This document shows, piece by piece, positions 8,476 to 19,600 of a stretch of DNA of 64,000 nt. The stretch is from the NCBI RefSeq assembly GCF_022531965.1, contig NZ_CP092831.1:3543001-3607000 (forward strand), written 5' to 3'. The DNA is from Paenibacillus peoriae (GTDB lineage: Bacteria; Bacillota; Bacilli; Paenibacillales; Paenibacillaceae). A program made the translations under genes and the position numbers. The notes beneath the pieces are model-generated. The model had not been told where the DNA came from and ran no database searches. It saw only the letters and a program-made list of their open reading frames with translations. Position 1 is the first letter of the stretch; every line of letters begins with the position of its first letter.

Positions 8476-9591
8476 TTATTTTAAATTTTCAGGGTTTAAT
8501 GGCTCCAGCTCAGGCAGTACAAAGATGCCATCTTTACGAATCAAAACATCGTCAAAATAAATTTCACCACCGCCATATTCTGGACGCTGAATCAACACCA
8601 AATCCCAGTGGATCGATGAACGATTACCGTTATCCGCTGTTTCATAAGCTTGACCCGGTGTAAAATGTAAGCTGCCGGCGATTTTCTCGTCAAACAAAAT
8701 ATCCTTCATTGGATGTAAGATGTGCGGATTAAACCCGATGGCAAACTCGCCAATATAACGTGCTCCCTCGTCAGAATCGAGAATATCATTCAGCCGCTTC
8801 GTATCGTTACTCGTTGCTTCCACGATCTTACCATTTTCAAAACGGAATTTAACATTTTCAAAAGTAATGCCATTATACAGGGTTTGTGCATTGTAGCTGA
8901 TCGTTCCGTTAACGGAATCACGTACAGGCGCGCTGTATACTTCGCCATCCGGGATATTACATTGACCTGAACACTTGATAGCTCCAATTTGCTTAATAGA
9001 GAAATTCAAATCCGTACCCGGTCCACTAATCCGTACCTTGTCCGTCCGATTCATCAGGTCTGCCAATGCATCTTGAGCTTTGTCCATTTTTGCATAATCC
9101 AGATTACACACATCGAAATAAAAATCTTCGAACGCTTCTGTGCTGATATTCGCCAATTGAGCCATGCTGTCATTCGGATAACGCAGCACTACCCATTTGG
9201 TGTGTTTCACCCGTTGTTCGCTATGTACCGCATGCTGATAAATGGAATTATACAATTTCATTTTATCTTCCGGCACATCTGACAAATCATTTACATTTTC
9301 ACCTGCACGAATTCCGATATAGCAGTGCATTTGCTTCATCCGGTTAAGGTCAATCTCAGCCCAGGTCTCCAGCATCTCCTTTGTCGCGTGACGAAGCATG
9401 GTGCTCTGTACCTTACGGTCTGTAAGTTGTACAAAAACATTTCCACCTTTTTTACCAACTTCATGAATGATGGCGTTAAGTAAGTCGCGCTCTGTACCAA
9501 TCATTTCGATTAATACATTTTCTCCAGGCTGCACTTCAACAGAGTAACCTACCAGATTTTCCGCCAGCTTAAGTATTCTAGGATCTTTCAT
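8476..9591 (-). CDS. M29 family metallo-aminopeptidase
   Basis: Cytoplasmic thermophilic-type aminopeptidase of 371 residues (family M29, AmpS/PepS-like), removing N-terminal residues from peptides with a two-metal site. Family sequences are GTDLNFSIK, NIPDGEVYSAPV (conserved metal-binding glutamate), GARYIGEFAIGFNPHI and the SSIHWDLV segment near the C-terminus with catalytic-site His and Asp. GGAG lies about 10 bases before the ATG. It stands alone, in line with but not clearly cotranscribed with the HPr-like gene downstream. Length is normal for the family (about 370-410). Confidence 0.92.
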   Translation of the reverse strand: MKDPRILKLAENLVGYSVEVQPGENVLIEMIGTERDLLNAIIHEVGKKGGNVFVQLTDRKVQSTMLRHATKEMLETWAEIDLNRMKQMHCYIGIRAGENVNDLSDVPEDKMKLYNSIYQHAVHSEQRVKHTKWVVLRYPNDSMAQLANISTEAFEDFYFDVCNLDYAKMDKAQDALADLMNRTDKVRISGPGTDLNFSIKQIGAIKCSGQCNIPDGEVYSAPVRDSVNGTISYNAQTLYNGITFENVKFRFENGKIVEATSNDTKRLNDILDSDEGARYIGEFAIGFNPHILHPMKDILFDEKIAGSLHFTPGQAYETADNGNRSSIHWDLVLIQRPEYGGGEIYFDDVLIRKDGIFVLPELEPLNPENLK

Positions 9592-9667
9592 GTAGTGTCT
9601 CTCCTTCTCTATTTCATTCTTTTTGAACGATGGTTAATTCAAAATTCATTGTATCACGCCCGCCACG

Positions 9668-10519
9668 TTACTTGTAGTCCTCAAAAGTAACTCTGGTTAT
9701 CAAAGCCTCTTGATGCAGATCTTCATTTTCTCCCTGTCGGGTAATCTGGCATTCGGATGAAAGCTTTAAGGGTAAACCTGTTTGGCGATCTATGGTCAAA
9801 TGATACACCGTATGCACAATGGATTGCTCCAGCTGGTTATTCATATCCTCACAACTTTGCGCCCATATTTGGCTCAGCTTCTTTCGCAGCTCTCGATTCG
9901 TTCCTGTCTGCTGCGTTTTTAATATCACGATTTGAGGGTTTAACGTATTCATTTCTTTTATTAAACGATCTTTCAACCAGCGCTTTGCCGAAGCAGATTC
10001 CGGTTCAATCCTCAACACCCAAGTTCCCCGGGCAGCTCCCGTTTCCATACGAATGCTCTTATTCAGTGTATTTAATTCCTCAAGCTCCTGAATCGGATTG
10101 AAGCGATTTAACATACCATTTCCAACCACAGGAGGATAACCGGATGTCAGCGAAACCCATTTCCCACTCTGACGAATAAAACGTTCCTGTGTAACATCAT
10201 GCTCGGACTTACCTTGTTTCAGAGCTGTGTAGCCACCTTGCTTACGGAAAGCCTCTGCAGAACCCCAGTGCATGGTCAATTCATCGTGATTTCTTAGCCT
10301 ACCGCGATATTCAAACTGCTTATTCGTTGGCAGACCACTGTCTGCTCTAATTGCAGTCCGTCCAGTAAACGTTACCATCTCTTTGCCAGCCATTCCTGCA
10401 ACTGCTCTCTTAAAAATCTGCTCAGGCGTATATTGTCGATCCAGTGCACAACCACTTAACACACCTATTACAAGCAACACACCACAAACCTGCATCATCC
10501 ATTGCTTTTTCCAATGCAT
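9668..10519 (-). CDS. Predicted lipoprotein of unknown function
   Basis: A protein of 283 residues with a short positively charged N-terminus, a hydrophobic stretch and the lipobox LSGC at about residue 24, so it should be lipid-anchored on the outer face of the membrane. The mature part is rich in Gln, Lys and Arg. It contains segments such as VTFTGRTAIRADSG and YRGRLRNHDELTMHWG that suggest a beta-sheet fold like LolA/outer-membrane-carrier-type lipoproteins; I cannot assign a family. No ribosome binding site is strong. It is monocistronic, with the aminopeptidase following 76 bases later. Confidence 0.75.
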   Translation of the reverse strand: MHWKKQWMMQVCGVLLVIGVLSGCALDRQYTPEQIFKRAVAGMAGKEMVTFTGRTAIRADSGLPTNKQFEYRGRLRNHDELTMHWGSAEAFRKQGGYTALKQGKSEHDVTQERFIRQSGKWVSLTSGYPPVVGNGMLNRFNPIQELEELNTLNKSIRMETGAARGTWVLRIEPESASAKRWLKDRLIKEMNTLNPQIVILKTQQTGTNRELRKKLSQIWAQSCEDMNNQLEQSIVHTVYHLTIDRQTGLPLKLSSECQITRQGENEDLHQEALITRVTFEDYK

Positions 10520-10684
10520 CCCATCATCCGTCCTATCCTGAACATAACTGTACTCATGAGCAATAATCCTGCTTCAAGCCAGTTATGCTACCTGGTTCAC
10601 TTCATCGTGTTATCCCTATAGTTCAATCATACACACGATATAGCTACGTTTAGGATTACCTGTCCGCAATGGGTTATACAAGAC

Positions 10685-10714
10685 AAAAAGAGAACATTCC
10701 CTAGGAATATTCTC
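10685..10714 (-). terminator. Intrinsic terminator of the GGDEF gene
   Basis: GAGAATATTCC/GGAATGTTCTC stem followed by TTTTT on the minus strand. It overlaps the stop codon of the gene at 10714. Confidence 0.85.
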
Positions 10715-12699
10715 TACACATTGGCTACATGATCAACAACTATTCGATTGCGTCCTTCATTTTTTGCTTCGTACAAGGCCATATCAGCCCTATAAAATAA
10801 AGATTCAATACTGATCTGCTCGTCCAGCCAGTTCCATTCAGCAATCCCGCAAGAAACAGTCACCTGAGGCTCAGTTTCATGCTGTACGCGGTAACGTATT
10901 TTTTCTGCATATCCGAGCGCTTGCTGTACCCCCAGCTGCGGTAAATAAATGGCAAGCTCCTCGCCGCCCCATCTCGCACATACATCCTCATCGCGAGTCG
11001 CCGAACGAACGATATTGCTGACGCTTTTCAAAATTTCGTCACCCGTCTGATGCCCATGCGTATCATTCACCTGTTTGAATTGATCAATATCTACCAAAAT
11101 AAGAGATCCACAGAAATCCTTTTCCTGATGTTGCTGAATGATTTGGTCCACATAATGACGTACATACAGACCTGTTAACATATCCATATTAGCCAACCGC
11201 CGCACCTCAGCGTGCAGCATAGCATTGGTTACCGCCAACCCGATATGAGGGGCTAGCATTTGCAACATTTTGTAATTATCGTAAGAGAAAAAGTGCGGAA
11301 GCTTGCTGGACAATAGTATAACCCCTTTAGGAGTACCGCTGGTCTTCATAGGTACAGCCATCAAAGACTGGGAGTGCGTCGCATCCATAAAATGAGAGGA
11401 TATCTTCCCATCCTTTCTATAGTCCGACACAATCACTGGTTCCCCTGTTAAGCGTATTAGTCCAGCAAATCCATCTTCAAGAGGGTAACTTTCCAGTCTT
11501 AAGCTTTCCACATTACTCGACATGACCTTAAAACAGTTTCCATCCTGGTCAAGCTGTACAATACAACAAAAGTCCGCCATGAACATTTTTAATAACTCCT
11601 GCACGGCAAATTCAAATATTTCATTTAACTTCAGGCTCTGATTCAAGCGCTGAACCAGTTCATTAATGAGACGCAATTCATGGATAAGTACATTCGATTG
11701 CTCAAGCAGCTTTGCATTTTCAAATGCGGTGCCAGCCGTATCCGCCATCATGGCAATCAGCTCTACATCCACTTTTTTCATACTATCCGCGCCCGATGGA
11801 AGAATCATATGGAAAACACCGTATACGCCCTGCTTACCACGTAATGGGATGCCGATTTCAGTTATTTCATCTTGTGTACCGACAGGCTCATTCACAGCCA
11901 TTTGCCCTTTCATAAATGCACGGACGCATACATCTTCGTCCCGTTCATGCAGCAGTAAAGGTTTGACCTGCGGATTGCGACTATGTCGATCCTGACTCAT
12001 ATACAAGGTGATATCTACATGGGGAAACAAATAGGCGATGCTCCCGAATACCTCATCCAGCACGCCTTCTACGTCAATTTTGTCATGCATCCGTTTTACA
12101 ATCTGAAATAAAATAGAACGGCGTCTACCTTCACGATCGCTTCGATTCCGCATCCCAAGGACATCTTCCATAAATATGTACTCAAACTTCGTGTAAAAGC
12201 AGGATTTAAAATGTAAAGCAGCTGATAACAATGTGTCCAGATTTGGGACAGAATGTTGAGCAGGCCGTGTAAAACGAAGAGCGGCAAAGGGCTCGCTCTT
12301 GTAATTACGGCATAGTATGGGAACCATATACACAAACGAAAGGCTTCCATCACGAAGTTTGCGCTGGCTCACTTCCATCTCTCTAGATATGCAACAACGT
12401 TCGACCAAATCCAAATCCTCGTCATCATCTTCTTTTTTACCAGCAACACGAACACCTATAAAATTAAAAACAGCAGTATATTCTTCGTTAATCCAGGATA
12501 TACCATTGCCCTGTTGTAACCAACTCCGATATCCTTGAACAAGCAGCTGGTTAATATAGGGGAAATCATAGGGTGTCATATCCATGTTCTGGAGCCAGGC
12601 AAAAGAAGTATATCCTTTATCATCAAACAGCGGAGCACCGCTAGCCTGGACCGTTTTACTGTCAAGCATTTGCTGATCCGTTGTTGAAAATTCCGACAT
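10714..12699 (-). CDS. GAF-domain diguanylate cyclase
   Basis: Cytoplasmic protein of 661 residues that should make cyclic di-GMP from two GTP. The C-terminal domain (about 490-655) has the active-site sequence RWGGEELAIYLP (GGEEL variant, compatible with activity). An RxxD inhibitory site (RDED) lies five residues upstream, so product inhibition is likely. At least one GAF domain occupies about 330-480 (FAVQELLKMFMADFCCIV onward), and a second GAF-like region lies before it. There is no membrane segment, so the signal is internal. I start at 12699, with AAGGAG 9 bases upstream; the frame is open for 19 more codons. The ligand is unknown. Confidence 0.9.
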   Translation of the reverse strand: MSEFSTTDQQMLDSKTVQASGAPLFDDKGYTSFAWLQNMDMTPYDFPYINQLLVQGYRSWLQQGNGISWINEEYTAVFNFIGVRVAGKKEDDDEDLDLVERCCISREMEVSQRKLRDGSLSFVYMVPILCRNYKSEPFAALRFTRPAQHSVPNLDTLLSAALHFKSCFYTKFEYIFMEDVLGMRNRSDREGRRRSILFQIVKRMHDKIDVEGVLDEVFGSIAYLFPHVDITLYMSQDRHSRNPQVKPLLLHERDEDVCVRAFMKGQMAVNEPVGTQDEITEIGIPLRGKQGVYGVFHMILPSGADSMKKVDVELIAMMADTAGTAFENAKLLEQSNVLIHELRLINELVQRLNQSLKLNEIFEFAVQELLKMFMADFCCIVQLDQDGNCFKVMSSNVESLRLESYPLEDGFAGLIRLTGEPVIVSDYRKDGKISSHFMDATHSQSLMAVPMKTSGTPKGVILLSSKLPHFFSYDNYKMLQMLAPHIGLAVTNAMLHAEVRRLANMDMLTGLYVRHYVDQIIQQHQEKDFCGSLILVDIDQFKQVNDTHGHQTGDEILKSVSNIVRSATRDEDVCARWGGEELAIYLPQLGVQQALGYAEKIRYRVQHETEPQVTVSCGIAEWNWLDEQISIESLFYRADMALYEAKNEGRNRIVVDHVANV

Positions 12700-13135
12700 A
12701 TTAAGGCGCTCCTTCACAGCAAAATTAGCTGTACCAAGACAGCGGCTATACACCACTATAGCTCATAATATGATCTATTTTACTCCCAACTCTAGAAATT
12801 TGCATCCATTTTCCAGAAATTCGTCCCACTTTTTTAGTTCTAAAGCCCTATCGACAAAATTTGACGTTTTCATTCTTTTTCTCTTCTTGACATTGTCCTA
12901 CTCTTACATGTAGTATATATTATTGAAAAAGACTGTACGGCAGAACTATCTACTGTGCGGATCTTAAATTTTGGGCGTAACAGTTTGTGTCACCCTCATC
13001 TTTTTTGTTGCTGACAGGACAGCGGCTGAACTTTTCTGTCAGTAGTGCGTCTCACCTTAATAGGTAGCGCCGAACAAATTGGAGCGCAAAGAGAGCCCCA
13101 ACTCAAATTTTAATTATGAAGGAGTTAACTCTATA
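12700..13135 (+). promoter_or_regulatory. rpsD promoter and long leader
   Basis: No gene lies here. A promoter is visible: TTGACA (12887-12892), 18 bases, TAGTAT (12911-12916). It leaves a leader of about 215 bases before rpsD. Within it CTGACAG (13011-13017) can pair with CTGTCAG (13036-13042), and further GC-rich pairing around GGTAGCGCC/GGAGCGC is possible. S4 represses its own message through a leader in B. subtilis, so a similar control is plausible. I did not verify the known S4-binding pseudoknot. Confidence 0.5.
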
Positions 13136-13735
13136 ATGGCACGTTACACTGGTCCTAAATTTAAATTGAGCCGTCGTCTCGGTATTTCCCTGAGCGGCAC
13201 AGGTAAAGAATTGAAACGCCCTTTCCCTCCGGGACAACATGGTGCAAACCAACGGAGAAAAATCAGCAACTACGGTATGCAGCTTCAAGAGAAACAAAAG
13301 TTGCGTCACATGTACGGCTTGGGTGAAAAACAATTCCGTACCCTGTTCAACAAAGCTCAACACATGCACGGTATCGCTGGTGAAAACTTTATGTTCTTGC
13401 TGGAAAGCCGCCTGGACAACCTTGTATTCCGTCTTGGCTTTGCTAATTCCCGTGCAGGCGCACGTCAATTGGTAGCTCACGGTCACGTTACTGTGAACGG
13501 TAAAAAAGTTGACATCGCTTCTTACCAAGTAAGCCCTGGCGACGTGATCGGTCTTCGTGAAAGAAGTCGTTCCCTGTCTTCCATCAAAGAAGCTTTGGAA
13601 AACCGCAACCACTTGGTAGCTTACCTGGAGTACAATGACGCAGCTCTGGAAGGTAAATTCATTCGTTTGCCTGAGCGTGGCGAATTGTCCCAAGATATCG
13701 ATGAAAAACAAATCGTCGAATTCTACAACCGCTAA
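13136..13735 (+). CDS. rpsD: 30S ribosomal protein S4
   Basis: Primary 16S rRNA-binding protein of the small subunit, 199 residues. It begins [19 protein letters not shown] and contains the S4 RNA-binding domain (about 92-155: [33 protein letters not shown]). The N-terminal cysteine cluster of zinc-type S4 is absent, as in many Firmicutes. The start at 13136 follows AAGGAG at 11 bases; the frame is open further upstream, but those codons belong to the leader. As in B. subtilis it is a single-gene unit with its own promoter and terminator. Codon use is strongly biased, as expected for a ribosomal protein. Confidence 0.98.
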   Translation: MARYTGPKFKLSRRLGISLSGTGKELKRPFPPGQHGANQRRKISNYGMQLQEKQKLRHMYGLGEKQFRTLFNKAQHMHGIAGENFMFLLESRLDNLVFRLGFANSRAGARQLVAHGHVTVNGKKVDIASYQVSPGDVIGLRERSRSLSSIKEALENRNHLVAYLEYNDAALEGKFIRLPERGELSQDIDEKQIVEFYNR

Positions 13736-13751
13736 TCCCTGCATTAGCACC

Positions 13752-13786
13752 AAAAAGCACCCGAATTTATTCGGGTGCTTTTTTTA
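13752..13786 (+). terminator. Intrinsic terminator of rpsD
   Basis: Perfect AGCACCCGAA/TTCGGGTGCT stem followed by TTTTTTT. Confidence 0.95.
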
Positions 13787-13813
13787 TATTCCTTATGATC
13801 GAGCCTGAGAGTT

Positions 13814-14683
13814 TTATTCAATGGGGATGTATACTTTCATGCTCAAATGATCTGGATAGGAGGAATTCATCACGTCCGTAATTTCAAAATCTGGTCCCTC
13901 CCTCCGTTCAAAATTAGAATTAGGAAGCCATGTGCCATAGATAAAGTCTCGTATATTCTGAACCCGTCCATCTGAACCCGAAGCGTCAAACTCAGCATAC
14001 TTCCCTGCTGGAATCTCCATATATATGAAACCCTCTGCCAGTTCATTTGACTCTTTTTCAACTGCCTCGCCCACCACAAATGAAAATGCACCATTGTCTT
14101 CAAATCGACAGGCAACCCCATATGACATTCCCGGTGCGATCTTGTTCGGGATACACATAAAATATTCATTGGCTCCAAAGTGCCCATAAAATCCTGGAAT
14201 TTCTTTATAGTGCTGCTCATTATTCAGATTTGTTTTATATTCATACCCTATAATTTTGGTCGTTTCGAGCTGCAATATCACTGGCTTGTTCACATCCAAA
14301 TCCCCCTTCGTATTTTTTTGATAATCCAGAAAATTAATTTTGCTTTGTCCAGGAAGCTCAATATCACTGTTACGATATTTCCCAGGGGTGATCCCAAAAT
14401 TCTTTTCAAAAGCGCGGGTAAAGGCTTCTTGCGAGTTGTACTGAAACTCAATAGCAATGTCCAACACTTTTTGATTGGATTGTTTTAGCTGTTCAGCCGC
14501 CTCGGACAATCTTCTCCTTCTTATATACTGTTGAACCGTAAAACCCGAAATGGCCTGAAAAACCCGCTGGAAATGAAAAGCTGAAAAGCATGCCTGTGAA
14601 GCAATATCGGCAATTTTTAGATCCTCCCGGAGATTCAATTCAATAAACTCAATCGCACACTGAATTCGTTTAAAATAGTCCAT
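13814..14683 (-). CDS. AraC-family regulator with GyrI-like effector domain
   Basis: A protein of 289 residues. The N-terminal 100 residues are an AraC/XylS DNA-binding domain with two helix-turn-helix units (IADIASQACFSAFHFQRVFQ and LDIAIEFQYNSQEAFTRAF, ending GITPGKYR). The C-terminal half is a GyrI-like/SOUL-type small-molecule binding domain (AEGFIYMEIPAGKYAEFDASG, then a C-terminal DHLSMKVYIPIE). This is the layout of SoxS/Rob-like drug- or stress-responsive regulators. The start at 14683 has GGGGAAGG upstream; the frame extends 20 codons further. Neighbours rpsD and tyrS do not suggest a target. Confidence 0.88.
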   Translation of the reverse strand: MDYFKRIQCAIEFIELNLREDLKIADIASQACFSAFHFQRVFQAISGFTVQQYIRRRRLSEAAEQLKQSNQKVLDIAIEFQYNSQEAFTRAFEKNFGITPGKYRNSDIELPGQSKINFLDYQKNTKGDLDVNKPVILQLETTKIIGYEYKTNLNNEQHYKEIPGFYGHFGANEYFMCIPNKIAPGMSYGVACRFEDNGAFSFVVGEAVEKESNELAEGFIYMEIPAGKYAEFDASGSDGRVQNIRDFIYGTWLPNSNFERREGPDFEITDVMNSSYPDHLSMKVYIPIE

Positions 14684-14828
14684 ATAATCCTTCCCCACAC
14701 TCGTAATTATTCTGATTATCGATCCTACACCCAAATTGTGCAACCCACGTTTTCATTATGTATAACTCTTCACCTACATGTTTGATTATTTGTGCTAAGT
14801 TTACCATGACTTTTCACTTGGCAGAAAT

Positions 14829-14871
14829 AAAAAAGCAACGCTGAGATCGAGACAATCTCAGCGCTGCTTTT
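14829..14871 (-). terminator. Intrinsic terminator of tyrS
   Basis: A long stem (AGCAGCGCTGAGAT with its complement, one mismatch) is followed by a T-run on the minus strand, just after the tyrS stop. Confidence 0.9.
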
Positions 14872-14884
14872 GAATATATTTTCA

Positions 14885-16138
14885 TTATCCAAGCTTGATT
14901 TTAGCAAATTTCCGTTTACCTACCTGCACAATGTCGCCTTCCTTCGGCGTGTATGCTTCGTTCACATCGGTCCATTTCTCTTCGTTAATTTTGACCGAAC
15001 CCTGCTGAATACTGCGCTTGGCTTCACCGTTAGATGCTGCAAAGCCCAGATGAGTCAGCAACTGGATCACACGAATGCCACCTTCTTCTAACTGATCAGC
15101 CGTCAAGGTGAACTCTTCAATATCGTCAGGCAGCGCGCGCTGCTGGAATACGGTCACAAAATGCTGCTTCGCTGCTTCCTCTGCTTCTTCACCATGGTAC
15201 ATGCGCACTAACGTTCCAGCCAGCTTCATTTTGGCATCACGTGGATGCACTGAGCCGTCCTTAACACCTTTCGCCAGCTCTGCCAACTCCTCGTTGTTGA
15301 TATCCGTTGCAAGCTCAAAATATTTCAGCATCAGCTCATCAGGAACGGACATGGATTTTCCGTATATTTCGTTCGGCTCCTCATCAACACCAATGTAGTT
15401 CCCCAAGCTTTTACTCATCTTCTGAACTCCATCCAGCCCTTCAAGCAATGGTAAAGTAATAGTAGCCTGTGGCTCAACTCCGTATTCTTTTTGCAGGGTT
15501 CTACCCATCAGAAGATTAAACTTCTGATCCGTTCCCCCTAATTCAATATCGCTTTGGAGAGCCACGGAATCCATGCCCTGCATCAGCGGGTAAAAGAACT
15601 CATGGATGCTGATCGGCAATCCGTTTTGGTACCTTTTTGTAAAATCATCCCGTTCCAACATACGGGCAACCGTTACTTTGGCCGACAGGGTTACTACATC
15701 AGCAAAAGACATTGGCCCTAACCATTCGGAATTGTAAAATACCTTTGTTTTTTCAGGATCGAGAATTTTAAAAATTTGTTCCTTGTATGTTTGGGCATTG
15801 CGCTGTACATCTTCCTCAGTCAGTTGCTTACGAGTCTCCGATTTACCTGTCGGATCACCAATTCTGCCTGTAAAATCTCCGATAATCAGTTGTACTTGAT
15901 GGCCTAATTCCTGGAACTGGCGCAGTTTGTGCATAACAACCGTATGTCCGATGTGAATGTCGGGAGCAGATGGATCAAGGCCCAGCTTAATTTTGAGCGG
16001 CTCGCCGCTAACGACCGATTTGATCACCTTACGCTTCAGCTCATCCTCCGGTACAATTTCCGCTACACCCCGCTGTATCACCTCTAGCTGTCGTTCTACC
16101 TCTACCTGTTGCTCCGGCTTCAATTCTTCCCACTTCAT
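14885..16138 (-). CDS. tyrS: Tyrosyl-tRNA synthetase
   Basis: Class I aminoacyl-tRNA synthetase of 417 residues that charges tRNA-Tyr. The HIGH motif is at residues 62-65 (DIHIGHT) and KMSKS at 240-244. The anticodon-binding region and a C-terminal S4-like RNA-binding domain (about 350-417) follow. The KMSKS form makes it the TyrZ-type enzyme rather than the KFGKT type found as B. subtilis TyrS. Expression is controlled by a T-box leader directly upstream with a tyrosine specifier codon. The gene is monocistronic, ending in a strong terminator. Confidence 0.97.
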   Translation of the reverse strand: MKWEELKPEQQVEVERQLEVIQRGVAEIVPEDELKRKVIKSVVSGEPLKIKLGLDPSAPDIHIGHTVVMHKLRQFQELGHQVQLIIGDFTGRIGDPTGKSETRKQLTEEDVQRNAQTYKEQIFKILDPEKTKVFYNSEWLGPMSFADVVTLSAKVTVARMLERDDFTKRYQNGLPISIHEFFYPLMQGMDSVALQSDIELGGTDQKFNLLMGRTLQKEYGVEPQATITLPLLEGLDGVQKMSKSLGNYIGVDEEPNEIYGKSMSVPDELMLKYFELATDINNEELAELAKGVKDGSVHPRDAKMKLAGTLVRMYHGEEAEEAAKQHFVTVFQQRALPDDIEEFTLTADQLEEGGIRVIQLLTHLGFAASNGEAKRSIQQGSVKINEEKWTDVNEAYTPKEGDIVQVGKRKFAKIKLG

Positions 16139-16188
16139 CCTGTATACCCCCTATTTTTCATCCAAAATATTACATATTAGACAAACCA

Positions 16189-16480
16189 AAAAGCCCCTTT
16201 CATCCCAAGGGACGAGAAGGAGCTGCTCGCGTTACCACCCTAATTAAAGAAACGCATGTCAAAGACAGACATTTCTTTCACTTCATTCCTATAACGGGCC
16301 TACACCCGGTACTGGATTACTATGGTGCTTCGCAAACCTGCAAAAGCTTTCCATTCATCCAGACAGCTCCAGACGGTAATTCAAAGGAGGGACGCTACCG
16401 ATTCACACCACCCATCGGCTCTCTGTACAACGTGAATCCGCCTTCTACTGAAGTCTTTCTCTGCTTTTCACGATATTTAC
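16189..16480 (-). promoter_or_regulatory. T-box leader of tyrS (tyrosine specifier UAC)
   Basis: The T-box sequence AGGGTGGTAACGCG is at 16241-16228 on the minus strand. The conserved AGAGAG element lies near the start of the leader. The candidate specifier codon UAC is at 16378-16376 within GAATTACCG, as expected for tyrosine. The terminator helix spans 16224-16189 and ends in TTTTT. Uncharged tRNA-Tyr would pair with the specifier and the T-box bulge and allow read-through into tyrS. Confidence 0.93.
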
Positions 16481-16489
16481 TTTGACCTA

Positions 16490-16518
16490 TTTATAACACA
16501 CTGCTTTTATGTAGTCAA
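16490..16518 (-). promoter_or_regulatory. Promoter of the tyrS transcript
   Basis: TTGACT (16518-16513), a 17-base spacer and TATAAA (16495-16490), immediately upstream of the T-box leader. Confidence 0.8.
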
Positions 16519-16605
16519 CGACACCAAAAGACAGGCTTTTTAGCATATGGGTTCATTTTGTAATTTTATGCTATAATAATGGCTGTTATAAAGGAGGAAG
16601 ACTTA

Positions 16606-19600
16606 ATGGTTGAAGAAAAAAACAATGTATCAGAGCCAAAGCCTTCCCGCTTGCGGACAACCATGCGAAGGCTCGGCCGTGTCATAAAGTGGGTCGTCAT
16701 CATCGGTTTTATGGGGGCACTATTTGCAGGAGGAGCGGCCGCCGGCTATGTTGCTTCTATTGTAAAAAGCGAACCCGTGCGTTCCAGATCCATGATCCTA
16801 CAGGAAGTAGATAAGAATGCAATTACAGGCTTCGCTTATTTCAATGATGGCTCTCCCATCGGACAACTCCGGACAGAAGAAGATCGAAGACCTGTCACGT
16901 TTAAGGAGATTCCACAACTCGTCATTGACGCAGTCATTGCCATTGAAGATAATCATTTTTACGAGCATAAAGGTGTCGATCTATCGGGAACACTGCGTGC
17001 TGTGAAGCAAAAGGCGCTGCATGAATCCGTACAAACCGGGGGTAGTACCCTCACCCAGCAGCTTGCGCGTCGTGTCTTTCTAAATCTCGATCGCACAGAT
17101 GATCGCAAGGTCAAAGAAATTTTGCTGTCTCTGCGCCTTGAGCGCTTCCTAAGCAAGCAACAAATTATTACGGCCTATCTTAATAAAGTACCTTTTGGTA
17201 ACGGTTCAAGCGGTTACAACGTCTTTGGCATTAAAGCAGCGGCCAAAGGTATTTTTAATGAGAATGATCTGAACGAGCTTAATATAGCCCAGGCTGCCTA
17301 TCTGGCAGGTTTGCCACAGCTTCCTTCTTCCTATTCTGCTTACAACGGTAAGGGTGAGTTTAATGAAGCTGGCTTTAAAAGAGCCATCAACCGCCAGCAC
17401 CTGGTGCTCAGTCGAATGCTGGAGGAGAACAAAATCAATAAAGCACAGTATGATGAAGCGATGGCTTTTGATATCAAAAAATCTCTCGCACCACGTACTG
17501 TTAAGGCTTATAACACCTATCCATATCTTATGATAGAAACAGAACGACAAGCTGCGCAGGCACTCATGTCTGTCACCAATCCGGGTCAAGCAGCTAATGC
17601 CAGTGCAGATGCCAAAACCAAGGACGATAATGATTTGCTCAAAGAAGCTGAACAGCAGCTTCGCACAGGCGGTTATATGGTGTACACCACCATTGATAAG
17701 AGCGTATACAAATCTATGCGTCAAATTGCAGAAAATAAGAATAACTTCTCTGCCACTAGTAAAACCAAGGGTGACGAACAAGCAGCGGCTATTCTGATTC
17801 AGCATAAAACAGGCGCCATTCTTGGAATGATGGAAGGTCGGGACTTCCAAAAGGAGCAGATGAATTATGCCACCCAGATGGTTCGTCAGCCGGGTTCGGC
17901 AATGAAACCGATTGCTGCCTATCTCCCTGCATTGGACAGCGGTCTTGTGCAGCCTGGTAGTATCGTGGATGATGCCCCTATTATTTTGAAAGATGGCAGT
18001 AATGGGTATCACATTCCGAAAAATTCTAACAACCGCTATCAAGGATTGGTCACGGCGCGTTATGCACTGAATCAATCGCTCAATACGGTAGCACTCAAGC
18101 TGTTTAACGAAAAAGTAGGGATCAGCAAAGCCTGGGCTTTTGCCAAGAAGCTGGGCATCACCACCTTGCAACCCAGTGATAACAACGCCCAAACGGGTGT
18201 ACTTGGCGGCTTGGCCCATGGGGTGACCGTCGAGGAGCTTACGAATGCATATGGAGCCATTCCAAATGGCGGTGTGTTTAATGACGCCTATATGATCGAA
18301 AAGATTGTGGATTCGCAAGGCAATATTATATACAAGCATCAGCCTAATCCTGTGCAGGCCTTCTCACCGCAAACCGCCTACCTGATGACAGATATGTTGC
18401 GTACAGCCGTGTCTGAGGGCACAGGCAGACTGGTGAAGCGGAACTTTGATCAATCCGGTAAGATTCCGATTGCCGGCAAGACAGGCACTACGCAATCCTA
18501 CACTGATGTTTGGTTCGAGGGCTTTACGCCTGACGTCACACTGGGTGTATGGGTTGGTTACAAGCAACCTGTCAATAAGCTTGAAACGAAAGTCCAAAAA
18601 GAGCGGGCTCGCCGCTTATGGGCTCTAATCATGAATGAAGTAACAACTAAAGATGCTCAGCTGTTCCAAACGGACAGCTTCAAGAGACCTGACGGCATTG
18701 TAAGCCGTACAGCATCCGCGTATGGTTCGGACATTTATAACAGTAAGTATCCACCTAAAAACAGTGAAAATGGTGTGAGTCGTGCGAAATATATTACCTA
18801 CCAAGGTGTGAATTATATTCCACGCGATGGTACACCGGATGATATGTTATATGAACGGACCGTTAGGAAACGGGAAAAGTCAATCTCAGAATTGATTAAA
18901 GAGCTTCAGCAAGCCTTTAAGGTGATGAGACGACATAATTCGTTGTCCTACTATCTGCCTCAGGATGCAGATAAGGAAGCTCCTACTCAGATTGATCCAC
19001 GCAAGGACGATGGAGCAGCTCCTAACGCTCCATCTAGCGTCAACGTAAGCTATAGTGATGGTAAAGCCATAATCAGCTTTAGCCCAAGCGGAAACAGCGA
19101 CGTCGTAGGATACCGTCTGTATCGTTCTACAGATGGGGGGAGCTTCCAACGGCTTGGCAAGGTCGTTATGGCTGACAGCTCCAAGGTGTTCTCTGACAGC
19201 CCTGGGGGCAGCAGCTCTAGCTACTACGTGACCGCCGTTGATGTGGGCGGCCATGAGTCCGGTCCAAGCACGAAAGCAAGCGCAACACCTGTAGTGCCAC
19301 CTGCAGATTCTGAGTCTCCAGACGTTCCGGGCGAGGGAGATGGAACAGGTGAGCAGCCTACAGAGGTCCCTACTGCCCCTGGACAGCCTCAAGCTAAAGC
19401 CGCAGGCTCATCCGTAGCGCTCCAATGGAGCGCAGGTAAGTCGGCGGACGCTATTACAGGCTATAACGTGTATTACAGCGAAAGCGGTGCGGAGCCTTTT
19501 ACAAATATAGGCTCTACCGCATCTACCAGCTTTGAATATAAGTCGAAGAAAAAGCCAAAAGGCTGGTTTCGTGTCACTTCCATGAATGCCATGGGGGAAT

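Noticed and set aside
13103..13753. Open frame of 216 codons antisense to rpsD
   Set aside because: Complete overlap with a certain ribosomal protein gene; the sequence is Val/Phe/Thr-rich, as expected from reversed codons.
17206..18339. Open frame of 377 codons antisense to the PBP gene
   Set aside because: It lies wholly inside the PBP coding sequence, has no ribosome binding site and its product resembles no family. It is a shadow of strong codon bias.
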